Of a DNA stretch of 64,000 bases, positions 43,258 through 52,813 are shown in pieces. How positions within the stretch are numbered: the stretch's first letter is position 1; every line of letters starts with the position of its first letter. The notes under the pieces were generated by a model that was given only the letters and a program-made list of their open reading frames with translations, searched no databases and was not told the DNA's origin. The DNA is from Pseudomonas sp. AB6 (GTDB lineage: Bacteria; Pseudomonadota; Gammaproteobacteria; Pseudomonadales; Pseudomonadaceae), in NCBI RefSeq assembly GCF_034314105.1, contig NZ_JAVIWJ010000001.1:4634001-4698000 (forward strand), in the 5' to 3' direction. Made by a program: the position numbers and the translations under genes.

Positions 43258-45558
43258 ATGCAAGCAGCCAAGCCGTTATTTGACTATCCCAAGTACTGGG
43301 CCGAATGTTTCGGGCCAGCACCTTTCCTGCCCATGAGCCGGGAAGAAATGGATCAGCTTGGCTGGGATTCCTGCGACATCATCATCGTTACCGGTGACGC
43401 TTACGTCGATCACCCCTCTTTCGGCATGGCAATTATTGGTCGGCTGCTGGAGTCTCAAGGCTTTCGCGTCGGGATTATTGCCCAGCCAGATTGGCATTCC
43501 AAAGACGATTTCATGAAGCTTGGCGAGCCGAACCTGTTCTTCGGGGTCGCTGCTGGCAACATGGACTCGATGATCAACCGGTACACTGCGGATAAAAAAG
43601 TCCGCTCCGACGATGCTTACACACCGGGCGGCATGGCCGGCAAGCGTCCGGACCGCGCGAGCTTGGTCTACAGCCAACGTTGCAAAGAAGCCTACAAGCA
43701 CGTGCCCATCGTATTGGGCGGCATTGAAGCTTCGTTGCGCCGCATCGCGCATTACGATTACTGGCAGGACCGGGTGCGAAATTCGATTCTGATCGACGCT
43801 TGCGCAGACATCCTGTTGTACGGCAACGCCGAGCGTGCAATTGTCGAGGTTGCCCAGCGTCTGTCTTATGGCCATAAGATTGAAGACATCACTGACGTCC
43901 GCGGCACCGCGTTCATCCGTCGCGACACGCCGGCAGGCTGGTACGAAGTTGACTCCACGCGTATTGATCGCCCGGGTAAAATCGACAAGATCATCAACCC
44001 CTACGTCAATACTCAGGACACCCAGGCTTGCGCTATCGAGCAAGAAAAGGGCCCGGTGGATGATCCGCAAGAAGCCAAGGTGGTGCAGTTGCTGGCCAGT
44101 CCTCGGATGACGCGAGATAAAACGGTTATTCGTTTACCGTCCATGGAAAAAGTCCGCGCCGACTCGGTGCTCTATGCCCACGCTAACCGCGTATTGCACC
44201 TGGAAACCAACCCAGGTAACGCCCGGGCATTGGTACAGAAACATGGCGAAGTCGACGTCTGGTTCAACCCGCCTCCAATTCCGATGACCACAGAAGAGAT
44301 GGACTACGTGTTCGGCATGCCGTATGCGCGCGTTCCACATCCGGTATATGGCAAGGAAAAAATTCCTGCTTACGACATGATCCGGTTCTCGGTGAACATC
44401 ATGCGTGGTTGCTTCGGCGGCTGCACGTTCTGCTCAATCACCGAGCACGAAGGCCGAATCATTCAGAACCGTTCCGAAGAGTCGATCATTCGCGAAATCG
44501 AAGAGATCCGCGACAAGGTTCCAGGTTTCACCGGCGTTATTTCCGACCTCGGCGGCCCGACGGCGAACATGTATCGCATCGCCTGCAAGAGCGCCGAAAT
44601 CGAGTCCGCTTGCCGTAAACCGTCCTGCGTATTCCCCGGCATCTGCCCGAATTTGAACACCGACCACTCGTCGCTGATCCAGCTGTATCGCAGCGCTCGT
44701 GCATTGCCGGGGGTGAAAAAGATTCTGATTGCTTCGGGCTTGCGTTATGACCTCGCGGTGGAATCGCCGGAATACGTTAAAGAGCTGGTGACACACCACG
44801 TCGGTGGTTACCTGAAGATTGCCCCGGAACACACCGAGGAAGGTCCGCTCAATCAGATGATGAAGCCGGGCATTGGCAGCTATGACAAGTTCAAGCGCAT
44901 GTTCGAGAAGTATTCGAAAGAAGCCGGAAAAGAGCAGTACCTGATTCCTTACTTTATCGCTGCCCACCCCGGCACCACCGACGAAGACATGATGAACCTG
45001 GCACTGTGGCTCAAGGGCAATGGTTTCCGCGCCGATCAGGTACAGGCTTTCTACCCGTCACCGATGGCAACGGCGACGGCGATGTATCACTCAGGCAAAA
45101 ACCCACTGCGTAAAGTTACGTACAAGAGCGACGCCGTTACCATTGTCAAAAGTGAGGAGCAGCGCCGGTTACACAAAGCGTTCCTGCGCTATCACGACCC
45201 CAAAGGCTGGCCGTCGCTGCGTGAAGCTCTAATCCGGATGGGTCGCGCCGACTTGATCGGTTCTGGCAAAGATCAGCTGATTCCTCTGCATCAGCCGGCC
45301 ACTGACGGTTACCAGAGCGCTCGTCGTAAAAACTCGACGCCGGTTGGTAGCCATAAAGTTGCTAAGACCACGTTGATTCAGACTCAGCACACCGGATTAC
45401 CTCCCCGCGCCAGCGATGGCGGCAACCCGTGGGATAAGCGTGAAGAGGCTAAGGCCGCTGCGTTTGCTCGCAACAAGCAAGCGACCAAAGAGCGTATCGA
45501 TGCCGCGAAGGGCAAAGGTCCGAAGCCGCCGAAGCGTAAACCCGTCGTTCCGCGCTAA
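43258..45558 (+). CDS. YgiQ-family radical SAM protein
   Basis: YgiQ proteins are large radical-SAM enzymes of unknown reaction. The N-terminal region (DIIIVTGDAYVDHPSFGMAI) resembles a cobalamin-binding-like Rossmann fold. The radical-SAM centre has the cluster motif C-x3-C-x2-C in MRGCFGGCTFCSITEHEG, followed by a DUF3362-like C-terminal part and a basic Lys/Arg-rich tail. Length is 766 residues. I start at ATG 43258 (MQAAKPLFDYPKYW), with AGGT upstream; an in-frame start at 43141 would lie in the REP element. It is a single gene. The substrate is not known. Confidence 0.93.
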   Translation: MQAAKPLFDYPKYWAECFGPAPFLPMSREEMDQLGWDSCDIIIVTGDAYVDHPSFGMAIIGRLLESQGFRVGIIAQPDWHSKDDFMKLGEPNLFFGVAAGNMDSMINRYTADKKVRSDDAYTPGGMAGKRPDRASLVYSQRCKEAYKHVPIVLGGIEASLRRIAHYDYWQDRVRNSILIDACADILLYGNAERAIVEVAQRLSYGHKIEDITDVRGTAFIRRDTPAGWYEVDSTRIDRPGKIDKIINPYVNTQDTQACAIEQEKGPVDDPQEAKVVQLLASPRMTRDKTVIRLPSMEKVRADSVLYAHANRVLHLETNPGNARALVQKHGEVDVWFNPPPIPMTTEEMDYVFGMPYARVPHPVYGKEKIPAYDMIRFSVNIMRGCFGGCTFCSITEHEGRIIQNRSEESIIREIEEIRDKVPGFTGVISDLGGPTANMYRIACKSAEIESACRKPSCVFPGICPNLNTDHSSLIQLYRSARALPGVKKILIASGLRYDLAVESPEYVKELVTHHVGGYLKIAPEHTEEGPLNQMMKPGIGSYDKFKRMFEKYSKEAGKEQYLIPYFIAAHPGTTDEDMMNLALWLKGNGFRADQVQAFYPSPMATATAMYHSGKNPLRKVTYKSDAVTIVKSEEQRRLHKAFLRYHDPKGWPSLREALIRMGRADLIGSGKDQLIPLHQPATDGYQSARRKNSTPVGSHKVAKTTLIQTQHTGLPPRASDGGNPWDKREEAKAAAFARNKQATKERIDAAKGKGPKPPKRKPVVPR

Positions 45559-45582
45559 ATCCATTAATTGGTGGCGGTGGAA

Positions 45583-45679
45583 CCATCGTCGCCGGCAAGC
45601 CAACTCCTGCGTGTATTCTGCGGGGCTCAAGTTAGCGGGTTGACGCAGCACTGTGGGAGTCAGGCTTGCCTGCGAATGG
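45583..45679. repeat. REP-type inverted pair
   Basis: CCATCGTCGCCGGCAAGCCA at 45583 and GTGGGAGTCAGGCTTGCCTG at 45653 are imperfect inverted copies of the common Pseudomonas REP (GTGGGAG...GGCTTGCC-GCGA-GG). The spacer is about 43 bases. Confidence 0.65.
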
Positions 45680-45803
45680 CACGCCTCGGTATTTTTGACA
45701 CACTGCGTCGGCTGTTTCTCGAACTAATTCGGTCTCTCGGCAGGCGAGGAGGCACTGGTGCCTCGGCGTCTCATAAAAATTAGTCTCACGTCGCCCTTTT
45801 TCT

Positions 45804-45818
45804 GTGCAACGCTTGCAC
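45804..45818. promoter_or_regulatory. Candidate upstream activator site: GTGCAA-CGC-TTGCAC dyad
   Basis: A perfect 6-bp dyad with a 3-base spacer lies about 107 bases upstream of the start predicted from the sigma-54 promoter at 45892. That is a normal distance for an enhancer-binding protein. It contains TTGCAC, also the core of the repeats at 62022-62119. The half sites face the opposite way from NtrC sites. Confidence 0.4.
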
Positions 45819-45891
45819 GGTAGGTGAGTAGCAGCGCTTTAATGGTGCCGAGCGCGTTCGTTGTCTTCAGAAACCGCCCGCTTTACCCGGA

Positions 45892-45906
45892 TGGCATAAG
45901 TCTTGC
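45892..45906 (+). promoter_or_regulatory. Sigma-54 promoter for the transglutaminase/ATP-grasp cluster
   Basis: TGGCATAAGTCTTGC has GG at 45893 and GC at 45905 with exactly 10 bases between, matching TGGCACGNNNNTTGC except at two -24 positions. Transcription would start near 45918 and give a 27-base leader containing AGGAGG, which fits the GTG start at 45945 well. Confidence 0.72.
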
Positions 45907-45944
45907 GCGGTTCCATTACCGTTCAGGCTCGCAGGAGGCACGCC

Positions 45945-48900
45945 GTGTCGATTCATATTGCCTTGCACCACGTTACGCATTACCGCTACGACCGAGCGGT
46001 TGAACTGGGCCCCCAGATCGTGCGCCTACGTCCGGCGGCCCACAGCCGTACGCGTATCTTGTCCTACTCCCTAAAAGTCTTGCCCGAGCAGCACTTCGTT
46101 AACTGGCAGCAAGATCCTCAGGGCAATTATTTAGCGCGTCTGGTATTTCCAGAGAAAACCAACGAGTTACGGGTAGAGGTTGATCTTGTCGCCGAAATGG
46201 CGGTGTTCAATCCGTTCGACTTTTTTCTCGAGCCTTATGCGCAAAAGATTCCTTTCGTTTACGCCAGTGATGAGCAACGCGAGTTGGCGCCCTATCTCGC
46301 GACATTGCCGCTGACGCCGAAGTTTGCTGCCTACTTGGCGAGCATCGACCGCACGCCGCTGCCGACCATCGATTTTCTGGTGGCGCTGAACCAGCGTCTA
46401 AGCCAAGACATTGCTTATCTGATTCGCATGGAACCGGGCGTTCAAACGCCAGAGTTTACGCTGGCTAACGCGTCTGGTTCCTGCCGCGACTCGGCCTGGC
46501 TGTTGGTCCAGTTGATGCGTCACTTGGGCATGGCTGCACGATTTGTGTCGGGTTATTTGATACAGCTCAAAGCCGACGTTGAAGCCCTCGACGGGCCTTC
46601 CGGTACTGATGTTGATTTCACTGACCTGCACGCCTGGTGTGAGGTCTACTTGCCGGGCGCCGGGTGGGTCGGGCTCGATGCTACCTCTGGCCTGTTTGCG
46701 GGCGAAGGCCATATTCCGTTGGCCTGTAGCCCTGAGCCTTCCTCTGCGGCACCCATCAGCGGCTTGGTTGAACCGTGCGAAACCGAGTTCACCCATGAAA
46801 TGTCGGTTGAGCGGATCTGGGAAGCGCCCCGAGTGACCCAACCTTACAGCGAAGATCAGTGGCTAGCGATTCAGGCGCTTGGCCGTAAGATCGACACCGA
46901 TCTGATCGCCGACGATGTGCGCCTGACCATGGGCGGCGAACCGACGTTTGTCTCCATTGATGACCGCGATGGCGATGAATGGAACACCGCCGCCCTGGGT
47001 CCGGAAAAGCGCAGACTTTCCGCCGAGCTTTATCAGCGCATGCGCAAGCATTACGCGCCGCTGGGAATCGTGCACTTCGGTCAAGGCAAGTGGTACCCCG
47101 GCGAGCAATTGCCGCGCTGGTCGCTGAACTGCTTTTGGCGTAAAGATGGCCAGCCTGTGTGGCACAACAATGCTTTGATTGCCGATGAAACTGAAGAGTA
47201 CGGTGCTGATAGCGAAATGGCCGGGCGTTTCCTTGCCAGTGTTGCCGAGCGCCTGAAGCTGCCAGTACGTTTCGTGTTCCCGGCGTACGAAGACAATTTC
47301 TATTACCTGTGGCGTGAAGGTGCGTTGCCACTGAACGTTAGCGCCGAAGATTCCCGCCTTGAAGACACGCTGGAGCGTGCGCGCCTGCGCAAGGTCTTCA
47401 CCCAGGGTTTAGAAAAAGTTATCGGCCAAGTGCTGCCGCTGGCTCGAGCGAAATCTGGCGATAGATGGCAAAGCGGTCGCTGGTTCCTGCGTGACGAACA
47501 CTGCCGACTGGTACCGGGAGATTCGGCGTTGGGTTATCGATTGCCGCTGGCCTCGCAACCTTGGGTAAAGGCGTCGGAATATCCGTTCGTTCACCCTACC
47601 GACCATAATCAGGAGTTTCCTGAGCTGCCGAGCAGCGATCAGGTGCAGTCGCAGCTCAATAGCTTGACCGAACAGGTTGACCTTGATGGGGAGCGTGAAC
47701 CCAAGGCGGCCGAGTCTGCCCATTGGCTCACCCGCACGGCGCTGTGTGCCGAAGCCCGGGAAGGGCGTTTGTATGTGTTCATGCCGCCACTGGAAAAGCT
47801 TGAGGATTACCTCGAACTGGTTAGCGCGGTGGAGGCCACGGCTGAAGAGTTGCATTGCCCAGTCTTGCTCGAAGGGTATGAGCCGCCAAGCGACCCGCGT
47901 CTGGCGAACTTTCGTATCACGCCGGATCCGGGTGTGATTGAAGTCAACGTACAGCCTTTTTCCAGTTGGGATGAGCTGGTTGAGCGCACTGAGTTTCTCT
48001 ACGAGCAGGCGCGGCTAACTCGTCTAACCACCGAGAAGTTCATGATCGATGGCCGTCACACCGGCACCGGCGGCGGTAACCACTTCGTCCTCGGCGGAGC
48101 GACCCCTGCCGATTCGCCGTTTCTACGGCGGCCCGATTTGCTGCGCAGCCTGCTCAGTTATTGGCATAACCATCCGTCGCTGTCTTACCTGTTTTCTGGC
48201 TTGTTTATTGGCCCGACCTCCCAGGCGCCGCGCGTCGACGAGGCCCGCAATGACTCCTTGTATGAGATGGAAATTGCTTTCTCGCAGATGCCCAAGCTGG
48301 GTGAAGAGTGCGCGCCATGGTTGGTGGATCGGCTGCTGCGCAATTTGTTGATTGATGTCACGGGCAACACGCACCGTGCTGAATTCTGCGTTGATAAGCT
48401 TTATTCGCCGGACGGCGCGACCGGGCGTTTGGGTTTGTTGGAGCTGCGGGCGTTTGAGATGCCTCCTCATGCACGCATGAGTCTGGCCCAGCAATTACTG
48501 CTGCGAGCATTGGTTGCGCGTTTTTGGCGTGAACCTTACGCACCGGCCAAGCTGGCGCGCTGGGGCACGCAATTGCACGACCGCTTCATGCTTGCGCACT
48601 TCATCGAACAGGACTTCGCCGACGTCATCGTTGAATTGACCGCCGGGGGGTATCCGTTGCGTGCTGAATGGTTTGCGGCGCATTTGGAGTTCCGCTTCCC
48701 GAAAGTCGGCGATTACGCCGTCAGCGGCATCGAGTTGGAGTTACGTCAGGCGCTGGAGCCGTGGCATGTATTGGGTGAGGAGGGCGCGGCGGGTGGTGCG
48801 GTTCGCTATGTAGATTCGTCATTGGAGCGCTTGCAGGTCAAGCTCAATGGTCTACCGCCGCAGCGTTACATGCTGACCTGCAATGGTATTGCGGTGCCGC

Positions 48901-49235
48901 TGCAACCCACGGGGCGCGTCGGGGAATTCGTTGCCGGGGTGCGATACCGTGCCTGGCAACCCTCCAACTGCCTTCAGCCGAATATTCCGGTGCATGCACC
49001 GTTGGTTTTCGACCTGCTGGATACATGGATGCAGCGTTCCTTGGGCGGCTGCGAGTATCATGTCGCGCATCCCGGCGGGCGCAACTATGAAACCTTGCCA
49101 GTCAATGCCAACGAAGCCGAAAGTCGACGTCTTTCTCGCTTCTTCCGCATTGGCCATAGCCCCGGAAAATTGAAAGTGCCGTTGTTGACTGTTAATGATG
49201 AGCTGCCGATGACGCTGGATATGCGTCTTCACTAA
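45945..49235 (+). CDS. Transglutaminase fused to DUF2126 putative amidoligase
   Basis: This is a large cytosolic protein of 1096 residues without signal peptide. The N-terminal part is a bacterial transglutaminase-like N domain plus catalytic core with the full triad: Cys180 (ASGSCRDSAW), His229 (DLHAWCEVY) and Asp245 (GLDATSG). From about residue 290 it continues as DUF2126, marked by LTMGGEPTFVSIDD and DGRHTGTGGGNHFVLGG. This region belongs to the COOH-NH2 ligase (glutamine-synthetase-like amidoligase) group in published comparative-genomics work. The predicted chemistry is peptide or amide bond making plus peptide cleavage or transfer; the substrate is unknown. GTG 45945 has AGGAGG 6 bases upstream. 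It heads a three-gene operon from a sigma-54 promoter. Confidence 0.92.
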   Translation: MSIHIALHHVTHYRYDRAVELGPQIVRLRPAAHSRTRILSYSLKVLPEQHFVNWQQDPQGNYLARLVFPEKTNELRVEVDLVAEMAVFNPFDFFLEPYAQKIPFVYASDEQRELAPYLATLPLTPKFAAYLASIDRTPLPTIDFLVALNQRLSQDIAYLIRMEPGVQTPEFTLANASGSCRDSAWLLVQLMRHLGMAARFVSGYLIQLKADVEALDGPSGTDVDFTDLHAWCEVYLPGAGWVGLDATSGLFAGEGHIPLACSPEPSSAAPISGLVEPCETEFTHEMSVERIWEAPRVTQPYSEDQWLAIQALGRKIDTDLIADDVRLTMGGEPTFVSIDDRDGDEWNTAALGPEKRRLSAELYQRMRKHYAPLGIVHFGQGKWYPGEQLPRWSLNCFWRKDGQPVWHNNALIADETEEYGADSEMAGRFLASVAERLKLPVRFVFPAYEDNFYYLWREGALPLNVSAEDSRLEDTLERARLRKVFTQGLEKVIGQVLPLARAKSGDRWQSGRWFLRDEHCRLVPGDSALGYRLPLASQPWVKASEYPFVHPTDHNQEFPELPSSDQVQSQLNSLTEQVDLDGEREPKAAESAHWLTRTALCAEAREGRLYVFMPPLEKLEDYLELVSAVEATAEELHCPVLLEGYEPPSDPRLANFRITPDPGVIEVNVQPFSSWDELVERTEFLYEQARLTRLTTEKFMIDGRHTGTGGGNHFVLGGATPADSPFLRRPDLLRSLLSYWHNHPSLSYLFSGLFIGPTSQAPRVDEARNDSLYEMEIAFSQMPKLGEECAPWLVDRLLRNLLIDVTGNTHRAEFCVDKLYSPDGATGRLGLLELRAFEMPPHARMSLAQQLLLRALVARFWREPYAPAKLARWGTQLHDRFMLAHFIEQDFADVIVELTAGGYPLRAEWFAAHLEFRFPKVGDYAVSGIELELRQALEPWHVLGEEGAAGGAVRYVDSSLERLQVKLNGLPPQRYMLTCNGIAVPLQPTGRVGEFVAGVRYRAWQPSNCLQPNIPVHAPLVFDLLDTWMQRSLGGCEYHVAHPGGRNYETLPVNANEAESRRLSRFFRIGHSPGKLKVPLLTVNDELPMTLDMRLH

Positions 49236-49329
49236 AGCGCATTTCAAAGGATGGCGCGTGGAGTTTTAAGTCTCGGCGCGTCATTATCCTGCGCTAATTT
49301 GACGTCCTTTGTTGTCTGCCGAGCCCTCC

Positions 49330-51816
49330 ATGCCCGACCTGCTTGACTGTTATCCGCTGACTACGGGTACATATCACGAAATGCTCGATGCCAGCGGTGC
49401 TATTCGGCCGCATTGGCGCCACTTTTATGAGCATTTGCAACGCAGCACGCCCGCTCAGTTAATGCAGCGCCAAGCGCTGCTGTCTCGGCAAATTCAAGAA
49501 AACGGCGTCACCTACAACGTTTATGCCGATCCCAAGGGCGCAGACCGGCCGTGGGAGCTGGATCTGCTGCCGCACTTGATTCCTGCGCAAGAATGGTCTT
49601 TGGTCGCCGCCGGGATAGCTCAGCGTGCGCGGTTGCTGAACGCCGTATTGGCGGATTTATACGGCCCGCAACAGTTGATCGCCGACGGCTTGCTGCCCGC
49701 CGAACTGGTGTTTGGTCATAACAACTATTTGTGGCCATGTCAGGGGGTAAAACCGCCCGAAGGGGTTTTTCTGCACATGTACGCTGTGGATCTGGCGCGC
49801 ACACCGGATGGCCGTTGGTGGGTGACTGCCGACCGCACGCAAGCACCGTCGGGTGCAGGTTATTCGCTGGAGAACCGGCAGATCGTGTCGCGGGCGTTTC
49901 CCGACCTGTACCGTGACTTGCAGGTCCAACACCTGACCGGTTTTTTCCGTGCCCTGCAGGAAACCTTGGCCCGCCAAGCCCCGACTGATAAAGAGCCGCC
50001 ATTAGTGGTGCTGTTGACCCCAGGCCGATTCAACGAAAGTTATTTTGAACATTTGTACCTTGCTCGACAGCTGGGTTATCCACTGGTTGAAGGCGGGGAT
50101 CTGACTGTTCGCGACGCCACGGTTTATCTCAAGACTCTCAGCGGTCTGCGTCGAGTTCACGCGATCATGCGTCGTTTGGACGACGACTTTTGCGATCCGC
50201 TAGAGTTGCGTACCGACTCGGCACTTGGCGTTCCGGGACTGCTCGAAGCTGTTCGCCAAGGCCGGGTACTGGTTGCCAACGCCTTGGGTAGCGGCGTTCT
50301 AGAGTCGCCGGGGTTGCTGGGGTTCTTGCCGAAAATCAATCAGCACCTGTTTGGCGAGGAGCTGATTCTGCCGTCTGTCGCGACATGGTGGTGTGGCGAG
50401 CCCCCGGTCCTGGCCCAGGCACTGGAAAAGCTCCCAGACCTGCTGATCAAACCGGCTTTTCCTTCACAAAGCTTTGCCTCGGTGTTTGGGCGCGATCTGA
50501 GTAATGAGCAACGTCAAGCGTTAGCCGCTCGGATGCAGGCCCGGCCTTACGCCTACGTTGCACAAGAGCTGGCGCAGTTATCCCATGCGCCGGTCTGGCA
50601 GCCTGATGGTAAGCAGTTGCAACCGCGAGCCATCGGCATGCGTGTGTACGCGGTCGCTAGCGCTGACGGCTATGAAGTGCTGCCAGGTGGGTTGACCCGT
50701 GTCGCGGCCGAAGCTGATGCCGATGTAGTGTCTATGCAACGCGGTGGTGCGAGCAAAGACACTTGGGTCTTGGGCGAGCGTGCAGAAGGCATTAAGCCTT
50801 GGAAAACTCAGCGGGCACTGGGTGTTCGTGACCTTATTCGACGTGATCCCTATTTGCCTTCGCGGGTGGTGGAAAATCTGTTTTGGTTTGGTCGCTACTG
50901 TGAACGTTGCGATAACAGCGCGCGTTTGCTGCGAATCATGCTGATCCGTCACGTTGATGGTGATGATCCCTTGGCGCTGCAAGCGGCGGTTGAGCTAGGG
51001 GAAACTCTACGGTTACTGCCTGAAGAAGGAGATCTGCCCGACCGCTTGCTCGCGGCCTTGCTGGGCGAGGATTGGTCGCAAAGCCTGCGCGCCAATTTAC
51101 AACGTCTACAGTGGGCCGCCTCACAAGTGCGCGGCAAACTGTCTCGAGAGAATTGGCAGACGCTGGTGGAGCTACAACGAGAATCCCTTAGCCTGGAGAC
51201 TGAAGAACCCGACTTCGGCGAGCTTCTCGATTTTCTTAACCGCCTAGTGATGTCGTTTGCAGCCTTGTCGGGTTTTGCCATGGACGACATGACCCGTGAC
51301 GAAGGCTGGCGCTTTTTGATGATTGGTCGACGTATTGAGCGGCTTCAATTTCTCAGTATCAGTGTGGCGGCTTTCCTGCGTGATGCAGCAGTGAACGATC
51401 AGGCCGGTCTTGAATGGCTCCTTGAGTTAGGAAACAGCAGCATCACCTACCGCTCTCGGTATTTGGCGATGCCGCAGCTCATTCCTGTGCTCGACTTACT
51501 ATTGCTGGATGAACAAAATCCGCACGCGGTATTGTTCCAGTTGAAGTGGGTGAGCCGCTCCTTGAACCGTCTGAACGAAGACTTCGGCGTGCCGCGTGAT
51601 ATAAGGCTGGCGCTGTTGATTCAACGCCTGTCCGCGTTCGATCTAAGCAGTCTGGAGAATCCACTGTTCGGAAAAAATAGCGTCAGCGCTGTGCTGGAGG
51701 GGCTGGCCGATTTACTGCAAACCATCGGCGAAACCAGCGGGCAAGTTTCCGATCGTTTAGCCCTGCGCCATTTCGCCCACGTAGACGATGTCAGCCAGCG
51801 CACGGTGTCCGTGTGA
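49330..51816 (+). CDS. Circularly permuted ATP-grasp protein fused to Alpha-E domain
   Basis: This 828-residue fusion has two parts. Residues about 70-470 form a circularly permuted type 2 ATP-grasp domain (DUF404/DUF407), with VTYNVYADPKGADRPWELD, WVTADRTQAPSGAGYSLENR and VLLTPGRFNESYFEH as signatures. This fold usually joins a carboxylate to an amine through an acyl phosphate. From about residue 500 comes an Alpha-E (DUF403) helical domain (RVVENLFWFGRYCERCDNSARLL), of unknown role and often a separate gene. The ATG at 49330 starts MPDLLDCYPL; a TTG 21 bases upstream is open. The gap of 94 bases to the upstream gene holds no terminator. Its stop overlaps the next ATG by one base. Confidence 0.92.
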   Translation: MPDLLDCYPLTTGTYHEMLDASGAIRPHWRHFYEHLQRSTPAQLMQRQALLSRQIQENGVTYNVYADPKGADRPWELDLLPHLIPAQEWSLVAAGIAQRARLLNAVLADLYGPQQLIADGLLPAELVFGHNNYLWPCQGVKPPEGVFLHMYAVDLARTPDGRWWVTADRTQAPSGAGYSLENRQIVSRAFPDLYRDLQVQHLTGFFRALQETLARQAPTDKEPPLVVLLTPGRFNESYFEHLYLARQLGYPLVEGGDLTVRDATVYLKTLSGLRRVHAIMRRLDDDFCDPLELRTDSALGVPGLLEAVRQGRVLVANALGSGVLESPGLLGFLPKINQHLFGEELILPSVATWWCGEPPVLAQALEKLPDLLIKPAFPSQSFASVFGRDLSNEQRQALAARMQARPYAYVAQELAQLSHAPVWQPDGKQLQPRAIGMRVYAVASADGYEVLPGGLTRVAAEADADVVSMQRGGASKDTWVLGERAEGIKPWKTQRALGVRDLIRRDPYLPSRVVENLFWFGRYCERCDNSARLLRIMLIRHVDGDDPLALQAAVELGETLRLLPEEGDLPDRLLAALLGEDWSQSLRANLQRLQWAASQVRGKLSRENWQTLVELQRESLSLETEEPDFGELLDFLNRLVMSFAALSGFAMDDMTRDEGWRFLMIGRRIERLQFLSISVAAFLRDAAVNDQAGLEWLLELGNSSITYRSRYLAMPQLIPVLDLLLLDEQNPHAVLFQLKWVSRSLNRLNEDFGVPRDIRLALLIQRLSAFDLSSLENPLFGKNSVSAVLEGLADLLQTIGETSGQVSDRLALRHFAHVDDVSQRTVSV

Positions 51817-52718
51817 TGAGTGCCCATTACCAGATTCTTCATGACACTCATTACAAATACGACAGCCCTGTGTCTCTGGCCCAGCAGCTAGCGCATTTGT
51901 GGCCACGACCTTGCACCTGGCAACGGTGTACCCAACAAGAACTGCTGATCAGTCCTGTACCGACCAGTCGCCGTGATGAACAAGACGTGTTTGGCAATCC
52001 GCTGACTCGTCTGGCGTTCGAGCGGCCCCACGATGAATTGCAGGTAAACGCGCGGCTACGGGTCGAAGTCTTGGCGCGGCCATGGCTGGATTTCAATCTA
52101 TCTGCGGGTTGGAACGCCACCAGCAGTGCACTGACCTACAGCGGTAAGGCGCTATCGCCCGCAATTCTTGAAGCGTGTCGCTATCGCTTCGAATCGCCGT
52201 ACGTGCATTTAAAGCAAACGTTCGTTGATTACTCCGACAGTTGTTTTCCTCTCAATCGCCCGCTGCTGCTGTGCGTACAAGCGTTGATGGAGAAAATTTT
52301 TACTGAGTTTACATTCGACGATGAGGCAACTCAGGTTGCGACGCCATTGGTCGAAGTGCTGGAGAACCGACGTGGCGTCTGTCAGGACTTCGCTCACCTA
52401 ATGCTGGCGTGCCTGCGTTCGCGTGGGTTGGCGGCGCGCTATATCAGCGGCTACTTACTGACTCAGCCACCGCCTGGACAGCCGCGAATGATCGGGGCAG
52501 ACGCATCGCACGCTTGGGTGTCAGTGTATTGCCCCGTGTTGGGCTGGGTAGACTTTGATCCGACCAACAATGTACAGCCGACACTTGAGCACATCAGCTT
52601 GGCCTGGGGCCGCGATTTCTCGGATGTATCGCCATTACGTGGGGTAATTCTGGGGGGGGGCAACCATGACCCGGAAGTTCAGGTGACGGTCATTCCTATC
52701 AGCGCTGGGGCTGTTTGA
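51816..52718 (+). CDS. Transglutaminase-like cysteine peptidase family protein
   Basis: This 300-residue protein has an N-terminal beta domain typical of bacterial transglutaminase-like proteins (about 1-130) and a catalytic core with Cys189 (RRGVCQDFAH), His232 (DASHAWVSVY) and Asp248 (VDFDPTNN). The cysteine is followed by the usual QDFAH helix. There is no signal peptide, so it should work in the cytosol like its neighbours. It starts in the stop of the ATP-grasp gene (TGATG), so synthesis of the two is coupled. It may hydrolyse or transfer the peptide product made by the ligases; that is inference from domain content. A stem-loop at about 52750-52773 follows. Confidence 0.92.
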   Translation: MSAHYQILHDTHYKYDSPVSLAQQLAHLWPRPCTWQRCTQQELLISPVPTSRRDEQDVFGNPLTRLAFERPHDELQVNARLRVEVLARPWLDFNLSAGWNATSSALTYSGKALSPAILEACRYRFESPYVHLKQTFVDYSDSCFPLNRPLLLCVQALMEKIFTEFTFDDEATQVATPLVEVLENRRGVCQDFAHLMLACLRSRGLAARYISGYLLTQPPPGQPRMIGADASHAWVSVYCPVLGWVDFDPTNNVQPTLEHISLAWGRDFSDVSPLRGVILGGGNHDPEVQVTVIPISAGAV

Positions 52719-52813
52719 CGCTGATGGCGGATATTTAGAGGTCTGCCCTCGTCTGCCGCTTAAGCGACAGACGTGGCGTACAGGCCCCGTCAGTTGGCGA
52801 AGCCCAGCGGCAA

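Larger units (their letters stand above)
45559..45944 (+). other. Intergenic region upstream of the transglutaminase/ATP-grasp cluster
   Basis: These 386 bases hold a REP-type inverted pair (45583-45679), an exact small dyad GTGCAA-CGC-TTGCAC (45804-45818), a sigma-54 promoter (45892-45906) and the ribosome site AGGAGG (45933-45938). I see no gene in it. Confidence 0.7.

Noticed and set aside
52750..52773. Terminator after the third gene of the transglutaminase cluster
   Set aside because: A nearly perfect stem-loop is present between convergent genes, but no T run follows on either strand.
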